Source: Oxalobacteraceae bacterium AB_14
GTDB taxonomy: Bacteria; Pseudomonadota; Gammaproteobacteria; Burkholderiales; Burkholderiaceae_D
Assembly (NCBI GenBank): GCA_000381565.1
Contig: KB906724.1
Location: 1,150,350-1,214,349, forward strand
Reading direction: 5' to 3'
DNA: 64,000 nucleotides
A program made the position numbers and the translations under genes. The first letter of the stretch is position 1, and every line of letters starts with the position of its first letter. Below, one piece after another: positions 1-9,500 of the stretch. The notes beneath the pieces were generated by a model. That model was given only the letters and a program-made list of their open reading frames with translations, did no database searches and was not told the DNA's origin.

Positions 1-82
1 TCAGCGGCCAGGGACGCGGGCCGGGCAGGCTGGCGACAGTGCGCAGGCGGGCGGCGGCGGGGGCTGTGATCGTGTTCTCCAT
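1..82 (-). CDS. Cytochrome P450-like protein, N-terminal fragment (cut by window edge)
   Basis: An ATG at 82 preceded on the minus strand by a strong AAAGGAAG ribosome site opens a frame of 27 codons that runs off the window. After an Ala-rich start it reads LPGPRPWPL, which matches the proline-rich hinge of cytochrome P450s (usually LPGP.G.PLLGN). It is divergent from the AraC-family gene at 174, which could regulate it. The family call rests on one short motif, so it is tentative; that a gene starts here is better supported than its function. Confidence 0.5.
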   Translation of the reverse strand, partial: MENTITAPAAARLRTVASLPGPRPWPL

Positions 83-173
83 GTCGGCTTCCTTTCGTGA
101 TGATGCCTCACTATGCCGGATCGGCGCCGGCGCGTATTGAACGTTTGCGACAGCTTTGGTATAGACTTTACAA

Positions 174-1022
174 ATGTCCGCCATCGAACCTTCCCTGACG
201 CGCCTGATCGTGCCGCCGTTCGCGCTGGCTTCCTGCGTGCGCGCCTACATCACGCGCAGCACGGTGGAGCAGCCGCTGACCGACCCGTCCGAGCGCTTCA
301 ATCACTTCCCGGCCACGCCGCATTGCTCGATCACCTGGTTCATCGAGGGCGAGGCCGAGGTGGTGCAGCCGCCGGGCGTGCCGAAGACCGAAATACGCGC
401 CGTGTTCGTCGGTCCGCAGACGCGGCCGATGGCGACCTACAATCCGGGGCCGGTGCGCATCTTCATGGTGATGTTCTATCCGCAGGCCATGCATGCGCTG
501 AGCGGCCTCGATGTGCCGTCGTGGGTCGACCGCTGGGACGCGGTGGACAGCGCGCTGGGGCCGGAATGGGGCGCGATGTCGGCGGCGCTGCTGGCGGCCG
601 CCGACGATGCCGGCCGGATGGCGCTGTTTGAATCCTTCCTGACGCCGCGCTGGCAGGCCACGCGTCCCGGCGGCCCGGCCGCGACGGCGGGCGACTGGGT
701 GCGCCACCTGGCGTGGCAGGTGGCCGATACCGCGCTGGGCCGGGGCGTGCGCAGCATCGAGCGCCACATCAAGGCGCGCGCCGGCCAGCCGATGCGCAAG
801 CTGCTGCGCCTGCAGCGCGCCGAGCAGTCGTTCTTCGACGCCCGCGACGAGTTCCTGGCTGGGCGGGTGGTGTGGTCCGACGTGGCCGCGCGCGGTGGCT
901 ATTCCGACCAGTCCCACCTGTGCCGCGAGGCGCGCGAGATCACCGGCCACAGCCCGCATGAACTGGCGCGCATCATGCAATCCGAAGATGAAAGCTACTG
1001 GATCTACCGCATCTGGACTTAA
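174..1022 (+). CDS. AraC-family transcriptional regulator
   Basis: 282 residues. The N-terminal two thirds is a ligand-sensing type region; the C-terminal ~100 residues form the paired helix-turn-helix of AraC regulators, with a typical second-helix pattern (GGYSDQSHLCREAREITGHS, about residues 240-259). It should be a DNA-binding activator or repressor with an unknown ligand. It lies divergent to the P450-like start at 82 with about 90 bp between them, the usual arrangement for a regulator and its target. The ribosome site before the ATG is weak. Confidence 0.88.
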   Translation: MSAIEPSLTRLIVPPFALASCVRAYITRSTVEQPLTDPSERFNHFPATPHCSITWFIEGEAEVVQPPGVPKTEIRAVFVGPQTRPMATYNPGPVRIFMVMFYPQAMHALSGLDVPSWVDRWDAVDSALGPEWGAMSAALLAAADDAGRMALFESFLTPRWQATRPGGPAATAGDWVRHLAWQVADTALGRGVRSIERHIKARAGQPMRKLLRLQRAEQSFFDARDEFLAGRVVWSDVAARGGYSDQSHLCREAREITGHSPHELARIMQSEDESYWIYRIWT

Positions 1023-1032
1023 CAATCCGGGC

Positions 1033-1461
1033 TTACGCGAGCGTGCCGCCCCAGGCGGCCGGATCGACGTCGGCGATGGTCTGGGTGAAGGTCCACACGT
1101 GACCGCCCGGATCGGCCACCGAATACTGCCGCTCGCCGAACGGATAGCCGGCCGGCGGACTGAGCGAACGCGCCCTGGCCGCCAGCGCGCGCCTGTAGTG
1201 CTGGTCGATGTCGGTGATGCGCACCATGATCGAGTGGCAGGGATGGGGGCAGGCCGGCGCCGGCGCGGGCCGCTGCGCCACCACCACCGCGCCGGTGCCG
1301 CCGGCGATGTCGAGCTGGATGCGGTGCTCGCCGATGCGCAGCCGCTCGCTGAAGCCGAACGCCTCGCACAGCCATTGCGCCGCCACCGCCACGTCCTGGT
1401 AGTGCAGCACGGGGATCACCATCACTTGCTGGATCGAACGGTTCGGGGCCAGCTGCGTCAT
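1033..1461 (-). CDS. VOC (glyoxalase/bleomycin-resistance) family protein
   Basis: 142 residues with the vicinal-oxygen-chelate fold pattern: a beta-alpha start (VIPVLHYQDVAVAAQWLCEA), a central GTGAVVVAQ strand, then a second repeat with HSIMVRITDID and a terminal DPGGHVWTF signature. These proteins are small metal-dependent enzymes or binding proteins; substrate cannot be told from sequence. It is convergent with the AraC gene, 10 bp apart, and is followed upstream by the diguanylate cyclase on the same strand. Confidence 0.8.
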   Translation of the reverse strand: MTQLAPNRSIQQVMVIPVLHYQDVAVAAQWLCEAFGFSERLRIGEHRIQLDIAGGTGAVVVAQRPAPAPACPHPCHSIMVRITDIDQHYRRALAARARSLSPPAGYPFGERQYSVADPGGHVWTFTQTIADVDPAAWGGTLA

Positions 1462-1522
1462 GGCGCGCCTCCAACAAAAGGGTTATCGTACAGGGGCTGG
1501 CACCAGCCGGTCGCGCCGGATA

Positions 1523-2497
1523 TCAGGCCGGCAGCAGGGCTTCGGTGCGGTTGCGGCCGTTGCGTTTGGCCAGGTAGAGCGCGCGGTCGGCGGCGCCGAT
1601 CAGCGCTTCGATCTCCACCGCCGCCTCGACCTTTTGCGTGGCGATGCCGATGCTGATCGTCACCTGCCGCGTGTCGCCGCCGTTGCGCTCGTGCGGGATG
1701 GCCAGCTCCAGGGCGCGGGCGCGGATCGCCTCGGCCATCGCGGTGGCCTGCTCGACGTCGGTCTCGGGCAGGATCATGGCGAATTCCTCGCCGCCGTAGC
1801 GCGCCATCAGGTCGCACGGGCGCTTGAGCATGGCCGCCAGCGCGGCCGCCACCTGGATCAGGCACTGGTCGCCCTTCTGGTGGCCGTAGTGGTCGTTGTA
1901 GGCCTTGAAGTGGTCGATGTCGATCATCAGCAGCGACAGCGGCGTGCCGCCGCGCTTGGCGCGCCGGTGCTCCTTTTCCATCGCCACGTCGAAGTGGCGG
2001 CGGTTGGCGATGCCGGTCAGGCCGTCGGCGAAGGTCTGCGAGCGCAGCACCATGGCTTGCTCGCGCAGCAGCTTCTCGCGGGCGACGGCGATGCTGACGT
2101 CGTTGATCTGGATCAGGCAGTGGCGCGCCGCCCCCTCGACGGCGATCGGCGTGATCTCCACCGCCTGCTGGATGCGCTCGTTGCGGGCGGCCGCCACCGC
2201 GCCGGCGTACAGCGCGAACGGCGCCTTGTTGAGCGTTTGCGACAGCAGCGAGGGGAAGTTGTTGTACAGCGCCTGCTGGATCGCCGCCTCGACCCGGCCG
2301 CCGCGCAGGCCGGGGCAGACGGTGAAGAAATCGGCGCCGAGCACCTTGTCGTGGCCCAGGCCGGAATGCTTGATCATCCACGAATTCCACAGCACGATCC
2401 GGCGTTCGTTGTCGAGCACGATGGCGCCCAGGTTCACCGCGCACAGCACGCTGTGCAGCAGGTGCGGGCGGTGCGCTTCGGTCAACGGACCCATCAT
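1523..2497 (-). CDS. PAS-GGDEF diguanylate cyclase
   Basis: 324 residues. Residues ~10-130 form a PAS-like sensor (AIVLDNERRIVLWNSW is typical), followed by a short linker and a GGDEF domain at ~150-320. The active loop is GGEEF, and the inhibitory I-site RPCD sits five residues before it, so it should make c-di-GMP with product feedback. No membrane segment is visible. It is the last gene of a three-gene operon: its ATG overlaps the CheC stop codon in an ATGA, implying translational coupling. Confidence 0.9.
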   Translation of the reverse strand: MMGPLTEAHRPHLLHSVLCAVNLGAIVLDNERRIVLWNSWMIKHSGLGHDKVLGADFFTVCPGLRGGRVEAAIQQALYNNFPSLLSQTLNKAPFALYAGAVAAARNERIQQAVEITPIAVEGAARHCLIQINDVSIAVAREKLLREQAMVLRSQTFADGLTGIANRRHFDVAMEKEHRRAKRGGTPLSLLMIDIDHFKAYNDHYGHQKGDQCLIQVAAALAAMLKRPCDLMARYGGEEFAMILPETDVEQATAMAEAIRARALELAIPHERNGGDTRQVTISIGIATQKVEAAVEIEALIGAADRALYLAKRNGRNRTEALLPA

Positions 2498-3120
2498 GCC
2501 TGGCCCATGGCGCGGGCGATGTAGAGGTTGATCTGCTCCTTCAGGTCGTGCAGCGCCGAGATGTCGAGCACGAAGGCGACGTAGCCGTGGATCTGGTGTT
2601 TTTCCAGCAGGAAGTCGATGTGCAGCATCAGCACCACGGTGTCGGGCTGGCTGCCGGAGGCGATCAGGATCTCATCGCTGGTGCCGATGTGGTATTGCGG
2701 CAGCGAGCCGTGCAGCTCGCGCTGGAAGATGTTGGCCAGCGTGCCGACGCAGGAGTTGAGGATGATGTTGCCGATCTCGCACATGGCCTCCTGCTCCATC
2801 TCGGTGAGCTCCTTGAGCGGCACCGCTTCGCCCACCATCAGGCGCACGATCTCCAGGCTCTTGTCCTCGGGGAACATGAGGATGGCCTCGGTGGCGAAGG
2901 CGCCCTCGTAGTGCTGGCTGACGCCGCAGATGGCCCCGGCCTCGGGCGATTTGCCGTCGAGCAGGCGCGCGGCCTCGGCGCGGTTGATGAAGCTCACCGA
3001 CGGCACCGACATGCGCACCGCCTCGTTGACGATGGCGCTCATCGAGGCCGCCGCCTGGCCGACGCCGATGTTGAAGATCTCGATCAGCGCGTCGTTTTCC
3101 AGCTCGGACAGGGCGAACAT
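2494..3120 (-). CDS. CheC-like phosphatase (CheC/CheX/FliY family)
   Basis: 208 residues. Both conserved CheC active-site motifs are present: EIFNIGVGQAA near residue 14 and EIGNIILNS near residue 114, each with the Glu...Asn pair that dephosphorylates CheY-type receivers. It starts 2 bp after the response-regulator gene stop and overlaps the GGDEF gene by 4 bp. Its substrate is probably the adjacent receiver protein rather than chemotaxis CheY, since no chemotaxis or flagellar genes are in the window. That pairing is inference. Confidence 0.82.
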   Translation of the reverse strand: MFALSELENDALIEIFNIGVGQAAASMSAIVNEAVRMSVPSVSFINRAEAARLLDGKSPEAGAICGVSQHYEGAFATEAILMFPEDKSLEIVRLMVGEAVPLKELTEMEQEAMCEIGNIILNSCVGTLANIFQRELHGSLPQYHIGTSDEILIASGSQPDTVVLMLHIDFLLEKHQIHGYVAFVLDISALHDLKEQINLYIARAMGQA

Positions 3121-3122
3121 GG

Positions 3123-3494
3123 TCAGACCGCTTCCAGCGTGGCCAGCAGCTGCGCGATGCGCGCTTCGGTGATCGGCTTTTCCATGAAGCCGATGCCGAG
3201 CTGGGTGGCCCGTTCGCGGGTGGCGGTTTGCACGTTGGCCGTCAGCAGCGAGATCGGTATCGTGGGGAATTGCTGGCGCAGCAGCTCGGCGGCGGCGATG
3301 CCGCCCATGCCGGGCATGTTGACGTCCATCAGGATCAGGTCCGGCGGCGTGGCGCGCGCCTTTTCCAGCGACTCCTCGCCGGTGCCGGCCTCCTCGACGA
3401 TCCAGTCGGCGTGCAGGCCGGCGATGTACTGGCGCGCCATCAGGCGCGAGACGCGGCTGTCATCGACTATCAAGACTGTTTTGGTAGGCGTCAT
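3123..3494 (-). CDS. Single-domain (CheY-like) response regulator
   Basis: 123 residues, receiver domain only. The acidic pair is Asp11-Asp12, the phospho-acceptor is Asp57 in LILMDVNMPG, the switch Thr is in LLTANVQ, and Lys105 lies in FMEKPI. With no output domain it must act by protein contact. It is first in an operon with a CheC-like phosphatase and a PAS-GGDEF cyclase, so a phospho-signal relayed to c-di-GMP synthesis is plausible. The cognate kinase is not in the window. Confidence 0.88.
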   Translation of the reverse strand: MTPTKTVLIVDDSRVSRLMARQYIAGLHADWIVEEAGTGEESLEKARATPPDLILMDVNMPGMGGIAAAELLRQQFPTIPISLLTANVQTATRERATQLGIGFMEKPITEARIAQLLATLEAV

Positions 3495-3720
3495 GGCTCA
3501 TCCCCCGGCGATCAATGTTGGACCTGCGTGACGACCATTCTCGCATATCCGGCGCCGTCGCTGCCAACCATCGTTGCGTGGCCGCAGCGCTTGTGCCAGT
3601 CTGCGACACCGGCGCCGGCCAGGTGTTGTCTGAGCGCAATTTTTAACCGAAAACGGTGGCGGACAGGGGCGATCCGTTAAAATAGCGGAATTAAATTCCC
3701 CTCTCTTTGATAGACACCCC

Positions 3721-4398
3721 ATGACCCAAGACGAACTGAAACAAGCCGTAGCCCGCGCCGCCATCGAATACGTGGTGGAAAACGAGATCATCGGCGTCGG
3801 CACCGGCTCGACCGCCAATTTCTTCATCGACGAACTGGCCAGGATCAAGCACCGCATCAAGGGCGCGGTGGCCTCGTCCGAAGCGACCGCGGCGCGCCTG
3901 CGCGGCCACGGCATCGAGGTGTTCGACTTGAACGAGGTGCCGGAAATCGCCGTCTACATCGACGGCGCCGACGAGATCACCAACAGCGGCGCCATGATCA
4001 AGGGCGGCGGCGCGGCGCTGACGCGCGAGAAGATCGTCGCCTCGGTGTCGAAACAGTTCGTCTGCATCGCCGACGGCTCCAAGCTGGTCGAGGTGATGGG
4101 CAAGTTCCCGCTGCCGGTGGAAGTGCTGCCGATGGCGCGCGCGTCCGTCACCCGCGCGCTGGCCAAGCTGGGCGGCACGCCCAAGCTGCGCCTGAAGCCG
4201 GGCACCGAAGAGGCTTTCATCACCGACAACGGCGGCATGATCATCGACGTGGCCGGCCTGGTGATCGCCGATCCGGTGGCGCTGGAGCAGCAGATCAACC
4301 AGATCGTCGGTGTGATCGCGGTCGGCCTGTTCGCCGCGCGCGGCGCCAACGTCTGCCTGCTGGGCATGGCGGACGGCGTCCAGACGCTTACTTTCTAG
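3721..4398 (+). CDS. rpiA: Ribose-5-phosphate isomerase A
   Basis: 225 residues, normal family length. It interconverts ribose-5-phosphate and ribulose-5-phosphate in the pentose phosphate pathway. The hallmark motifs are visible: [13 protein letters not shown] (phosphate loop), [15 protein letters not shown] and [11 protein letters not shown], with the catalytic Asp/Glu/Lys set intact. A promoter-like AT-rich stretch lies at about 3670-3700, in the 226 bp gap that separates it from the divergent response-regulator operon. No clear Shine-Dalgarno precedes the ATG. Confidence 0.97.
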   Translation: MTQDELKQAVARAAIEYVVENEIIGVGTGSTANFFIDELARIKHRIKGAVASSEATAARLRGHGIEVFDLNEVPEIAVYIDGADEITNSGAMIKGGGAALTREKIVASVSKQFVCIADGSKLVEVMGKFPLPVEVLPMARASVTRALAKLGGTPKLRLKPGTEEAFITDNGGMIIDVAGLVIADPVALEQQINQIVGVIAVGLFAARGANVCLLGMADGVQTLTF

Positions 4399-4430
4399 TC
4401 AACGACCCAGTTCACTTTTCCCTGCGACTC

Positions 4431-4793
4431 ATGAAACGATCCTCTATCCTGGTTTTGTCCTGCGCTGCTTTGCTGAGCGCCTGTTCCTGGCTGCCGTCGA
4501 TAGGCAAGTCGGCCGACGCGCAACCGGCGCCGCGCAAGCCGGCGCCGCGCACCACGGCCGACGATGGCACGCCGCTGGGCTATGTGGACGGCGTCGAAAT
4601 CCAGAAAGTGCCGTTCCGCGCCGGCGTCTCGTCGGCGACGGTGGAAAGCCTGGCCAAGCAGCAGGGCTGCACGGGCGGCTGGGGCGCGGGTTTGGTGAGC
4701 GAACCGGGACCGGTCGAGATCTATCGCATGACTTGCGAAAACGGCAAAGTTTTCATGGCGAAGTGCGAACTGAAGCAGTGTAAAGCGATGTAA
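4431..4793 (+). CDS. Small lipoprotein of unknown function
   Basis: 120 residues. An N-terminal lipoprotein signal ends in the lipobox LLSAC (Cys at ~18), so the mature protein should be lipid-anchored. A Pro/Ala-rich linker follows, then a small domain with four cysteines (QQGCTGGW, MTCENGK, AKCELKQCK) that may form disulfides. I do not recognise the family. It follows rpiA by 32 bp on the same strand and may be cotranscribed. Confidence 0.75.
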   Translation: MKRSSILVLSCAALLSACSWLPSIGKSADAQPAPRKPAPRTTADDGTPLGYVDGVEIQKVPFRAGVSSATVESLAKQQGCTGGWGAGLVSEPGPVEIYRMTCENGKVFMAKCELKQCKAM

Positions 4794-4802
4794 TTCTTAC
4801 AC

Positions 4803-4824
4803 GCCGGCGGCAGGCGCCGCCGGC
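4803..4824. terminator. GC-rich hairpin between convergent genes
   Basis: Perfect 9-bp inverted repeat GCCGGCGGC / GCCGCCGGC with a 4-nt loop, located in the 44 bp between the lipoprotein and yggX. There is no T-tract on either side, so it is a terminator-like hairpin rather than a standard intrinsic terminator. Confidence 0.4.
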
Positions 4825-4837
4825 GCTTCCGGCAACC

Positions 4838-5110
4838 TTATTCGGTGGGCGGCACGTAGCCCATGGCGGCGTCGGCGCCGTCGCCGAAGAAGTGTTTCTC
4901 CATCTGCGTGGCCAGGTATTTGCGGGCGCGCTGGTCGGCCAGGTTCAGGCGGTTTTCGTTGACCAGCATGGTCTGGTGCTTCAGCCAGGCCGCCCAGGCT
5001 TCCTTGGAAACCGATTCATAGATCTTCTTGCCCAGTTCACCCGGATATGGTGGAAAGTCCAAGCCCTCGGCTTCCTTGTTGAGTTTGATGCATTGAACGG
5101 TGCGGGCCAT
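4838..5110 (-). CDS. yggX: Probable Fe(2+)-trafficking protein YggX
   Basis: 90 residues, matching the YggX family length. It has the N-terminal Cys motif [10 protein letters not shown], the [13 protein letters not shown] segment and the C-terminal [13 protein letters not shown] helix. YggX proteins protect iron-sulfur clusters from oxidation and are linked to labile iron handling in the cytoplasm. It lies 34 bp downstream of argA on the same strand and may be transcribed with it. Confidence 0.95.
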   Translation of the reverse strand: MARTVQCIKLNKEAEGLDFPPYPGELGKKIYESVSKEAWAAWLKHQTMLVNENRLNLADQRARKYLATQMEKHFFGDGADAAMGYVPPTE

Positions 5111-5144
5111 CTGTGTTGCTCCTAAAGCGGTAGGTAAAACGAGA

Positions 5145-6455
5145 TTATAAGGTCTTAATCAAAACCTGGGATTTGCGCTGCCAGTTATACATGCGCTGGC
5201 GGTCCTTCGGCAGGGCGTCCACGGTGGACGGCACGAAGCCGCGCTTCTGGAACCAGTGCGAGGTGCGGGTGGTCAGCACGAACAGCTTCTGGATGCCGAT
5301 GGCGCGCGCGCGGTTCTCCATGTGCTTGAGGATGCGCTCGCCGTCGCCCTGGGCCTGGACTTCCGGGTTGACGGTCAGGCAAGCCATCTCCGCCATCTTC
5401 CGTTCCGGGAACGGGTACAGCGCGGCGCAGCCGAAGATCACGCCGTCGTGGTCGATCACGGAGAAGTAGTCGATCTCGCGCTCGATCAGCTCGCGGCCGC
5501 GCTTGACCAGCGTGCCGTCCGCCTCGAGCGGCTCGATCAGCTTGATGATGCCGCCGACGTCCTCGATGGTGGCCTGGCGCAGCGATTCCAGGTTTTCGTG
5601 CGAGATCATGGTGCCCACGCCGTCGTGGGTGAACAGTTCCAGCAGGGCCGAGCCGTCCATGTCGAACGAGACGATGTGCGAGCGCTCGACGCCGTTGTTG
5701 CAGGCCTTGACGCAGTGCTTCAGGTAGAAGGCGGTGGCGTCCGGCAGGAAGCCGGCCTGCAGCACGGCCTCGGCCTGGTGCGACGACAGTTCGCGGATCT
5801 CGGCGCCGCCGGCGTCGGTCATCATGCCGGTCTCGGTGATGAAGATCAGCTTGTCGGCGTGCAGGGCGATGGCGGTGCTGCACGCCACGTCCTCCATGGT
5901 CAGGTTGAACGCCTCGCCGGTCGGCGAGAAGCCCAGCGGCGACAGCAGCACCAGGCCGTCCGAGCCGAGGATGGAGTGGATGGTCTCGGCGTCGACCTTG
6001 CGGGTGATGCCGGTCAGCTCGAGGTCGACGCCGTCGATCACGCCCAGCGGACGGGCGGTGATGAAGTTGCCGGAAATGATACGGATCGCCGCGTGCGACA
6101 TCGGCGTGTTGGGCAGCCCCTGGCTGAAGGCGGCCTCGATGTCGAGGCGCAACTCGCCGGCGGCCTCCTTGGCGCACTCCATGGCGGCGATGTCGGTGAT
6201 GCGCAGGCCGTTGTGGAAGCGGCCTTCGACGTTACGCAGGGCCAGCTGTTCGGCCACCTGCGGACGCGAGCCGTAGACCACGGTGACGTTGATATCGAGC
6301 GCGTGCAGCAGCGACAAATCGTGCGCCAGCACCTGCAGCGCGCCGGCGCTGACGAGTTCACCAGGGAAGGCGACCACGAAGGTCTTGCCACGGAAGGCGT
6401 GGATGTAGGGCGCGACTGAGCGCAGCCATTGGACGAATTGGGTAGGGTTTTCCAT
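5145..6455 (-). CDS. argA: Amino-acid N-acetyltransferase (N-acetylglutamate synthase)
   Basis: 436 residues from the ATG at 6455 ([10 protein letters not shown]), close to the ~440 usual for ArgA. It makes N-acetylglutamate from glutamate and acetyl-CoA, the first step of arginine biosynthesis. An N-terminal amino-acid-kinase-like domain ([14 protein letters not shown]) is followed by a C-terminal GNAT domain with [16 protein letters not shown] as the acetyl-CoA loop region. The frame stays open upstream to 6599, but that extension overlaps the divergent hrpA start and lacks family similarity. A TATAAT lies only ~8 bp before the ATG. Confidence 0.95.
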   Translation of the reverse strand: MENPTQFVQWLRSVAPYIHAFRGKTFVVAFPGELVSAGALQVLAHDLSLLHALDINVTVVYGSRPQVAEQLALRNVEGRFHNGLRITDIAAMECAKEAAGELRLDIEAAFSQGLPNTPMSHAAIRIISGNFITARPLGVIDGVDLELTGITRKVDAETIHSILGSDGLVLLSPLGFSPTGEAFNLTMEDVACSTAIALHADKLIFITETGMMTDAGGAEIRELSSHQAEAVLQAGFLPDATAFYLKHCVKACNNGVERSHIVSFDMDGSALLELFTHDGVGTMISHENLESLRQATIEDVGGIIKLIEPLEADGTLVKRGRELIEREIDYFSVIDHDGVIFGCAALYPFPERKMAEMACLTVNPEVQAQGDGERILKHMENRARAIGIQKLFVLTTRTSHWFQKRGFVPSTVDALPKDRQRMYNWQRKSQVLIKTL

Positions 6456-6464
6456 TAGCCGCAT

Positions 6465-6470
6465 TATAAT
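6465..6470 (+). promoter_or_regulatory. TATAAT -10 element in the argA/hrpA divergent region
   Basis: A perfect TATAAT sits 40 bp before hrpA. Because the core ATTATAAT is nearly self-complementary, a TATAAT can also be read on the minus strand at 6463-6468, toward argA. No good -35 is evident in either direction. Confidence 0.4.
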
Positions 6471-6510
6471 TCGGTGCGCGACTTCCGCGCCAAAACCTTT
6501 GTAAAAAACA

Positions 6511-9500
6511 ATGTCAGAAGCCAGCAACAAGTCTAAAGGCGCGTCCAGCACGCCCGCCAGCACGCAGAACGCCCCCGCCCGCACTCCGCAAGCGCCCAAC
6601 GCCCGGCCAGGGCAGGGCCAGCCACGCCCGCAAGGGGAGGGGCGCCCGCGCAGCGGCGAACCGCGCCCGGCCGGCCAGCCGCGTGCCGACGGCGCACCGG
6701 CGCAGCGTCCGCCCGGACGCGCATCCCGAACCGATAGGGGGTCTGACCCCGTACGGGTTCAGACCCCTGGCTCCGGTTTGCGGGGTGGCCGGCGCGCGGC
6801 GCTGCCGGATGGCGAGGGCGGGCTGCTTGCGCCGCCACGCCGCGAGTCCCGGCCACGCCTGACGCCCGAGCAACAGGCCGCCCGCGACGCCGAACGCGCG
6901 TTCCGCAACCCGCTGCCGCCGATTACCTACCCTGAAGACCTGCCGGTCTCCGGCCGCCGCCACGAGATCGCCGAGGCGCTGCAAAACAGCCAGGTCATCA
7001 TCGTCTGCGGCGAAACCGGCTCCGGCAAGACCACCCAGCTGCCGAAGATCTGCCTGGAGCTGGGCCGCGGCCAGAAAGGCCTGATCGGCCACACCCAGCC
7101 GCGCCGTATCGCCGCCTCGTCCACCGCCAAGCGCATCGCGCAGGAGCTGGGCACGCCGCTGGGCGTCACGGTCGGCTTCAAGGTGCGCTTCGCCGACACG
7201 CTGACCAAGGGCGCCTCGGTCAAGCTGATGACCGACGGCATCCTGCTGGCCGAAACCCAGACCGACCCGCTGCTGCGCAACTACGACACCATCATCATCG
7301 ATGAAGCGCACGAGCGCAGCCTGAACATCGACTTCCTGCTTGGCTACCTGAAGCAGCTGCTGCCGCGCCGCCCGGACCTGAAGGTGATCATCACCTCGGC
7401 GACCATCGACGCCGACCGCTTCTCGCGCCACTTCGGCACGCCGGAGAAGCCGGCGCCGGTGATCGAAGTCTCCGGCCGCCTGTACCAGGTGGAAGTGCGC
7501 TACCGCCCGATCGAAAGCGACATCGCGGGTGGGGCCAATGCGCCGGCCGTGGCCAACGCCGAAGGCAAGGGCCAGCGCACCGCCGCCGCCCGCGAAAAGC
7601 GCGACCTGATGGACGCCGTGATCGACGGCGTCGACGAGCTGTCGCGCCTCGGATCGGGCGACGTGCTGGTGTTCCTGCCCGGCGAACGCGAAATCCGCGA
7701 CGCCGCCGAAGCGCTGCGCAAGCACCATCCGCCGCACGTGGAGATCCTGCCGCTGTTCGCCCGCCTGTCGGCCGAGGAGCAGGAACGCGTGTTCAAGCTG
7801 ACCAACGCGCGCCGCATCGTGCTGGCCACCAACGTCGCCGAAACCTCGCTGACGGTGCCCGGCATCCGCTACGTGGTCGACGCCGGCCTGGCGCGCGTGA
7901 AGCGCTACAGCTACCGCAACAAGGTCGAGCAACTGCAGATCGAACCGATCGCGCAATCGGCGGCCAACCAGCGCGCCGGCCGTTGCGGCCGCGTGGCCGA
8001 CGGCGTCTGCATCCGCCTGTACGAAGAGCAGGACTACCTGCAACGACCGAAGTTCACCGAGCCGGAAATCCTGCGCTCGTCGCTGGCGTCGGTCATCCTG
8101 CGCATGAAGTCCCTGCATCTGACGGACGTCGAGACCTTCCCGTTCATCGAACCGCCGCTGGCGCGCGCCATCGCCGACGGCTACCAGCTGCTGCAGGAGC
8201 TGGGCGCGGTCGACGAATACAACCAGCTGACGCCACTGGGCAACAAGCTCTCCAAGCTGCCGCTGGACCCGCGCGTAGGCCGCATGATCCTGGCCGCGCT
8301 GGACAACGTCTGCCTGGACGAAGTGCTGGTCATCGCCTCCGCGCTGTCGGTGCAGGACCCGCGCGACCGTCCGATGGAGCACCAGCAGGCCGCCGACGAG
8401 GCGCACAAGAAGTTCGCCGACGAGAAGTCCGAGTTCCTCAGCTACATCAAGATCTGGAAGTGGTTCGACAACGCGATTGAACACAAGAAGACCAATCGCC
8501 AGCTGATGGACAACTGCCGCACCAACTTCCTGTCGCAGCTGCGGCTGCGCGAGTGGCGCGACGTGCACTCGCAGCTGCTGACCATCGTCAAGGAGCAGGG
8601 CTGGCGCGTCAACGAAACCCCGGCCACCTACGAGAACCTGCACCTGGCGCTGCTCACTGGCCTGCTGGGTAACATCGGCTTCAAGGGCGAGGACGAACCG
8701 GGCGCCGGCTACCTGGGCGCGCGCGGCATCAAGTTCAATATCTGGCCGGGCTCCTCGCTGCTGAAGAAACCGGGCAAGTGGATCATGGCGGCCGAGCTGG
8801 TCGACACCACGCGCCTGTACGCGCGCTGCGTGGCGCAGATCCAGCCGGAGTGGCTGGAAAAGGTCGGCGGCCACCTGCTGAAGAAATCCTGGGGCGAACC
8901 GCGCTGGGAGAAGAAATCGGCGCAGGTCAGCGCGTCCGAACGCGCCACCTTGTACGGGCTGGTGGTGTACAGCCAGCGCCGCATCAACTACGGCTTGTTC
9001 AATCCGACCGAGGCGCGCGAGATCTTCATCCGCGATGCGCTGGTCGGCGGCGACTACGAAACGCGGGCGCCGTTCTTCGCGCACAACCATAAGCTGATCA
9101 AGGAAATCGAAAACCTTGAGCACAAGTCGCGCCGTCTCGACGTGCTGGTGGACGACGAACTGATCGCCGCCTTCTACGACAAGCTGATACCGGCCGACGT
9201 GGTCAACGGCGCAGGTTTCGAGAAGTGGCACAAGGACGCGACGTTCGCCGAGCCCAAGCTGCTGTACCTGAACCGCGACGAATTGATGCGCCACGAAGCG
9301 GCCGGCGTCACCACCGACCTGTTCCCGAAGATGATGTCGGTGACCGGGCTGGAGATGCAGCTGACCTATCACTTCGAACCTGGCAGCGTGCGCGATGGCG
9401 TGACCATGGCGGTGCCGCTGTTTGCCTTGAACCAGCTGCCGCGCGAGCGTTGCGAGTGGCTGGTGCCGGGCATGTTGAAGGAGAAGGTGCACCTGCTGCT

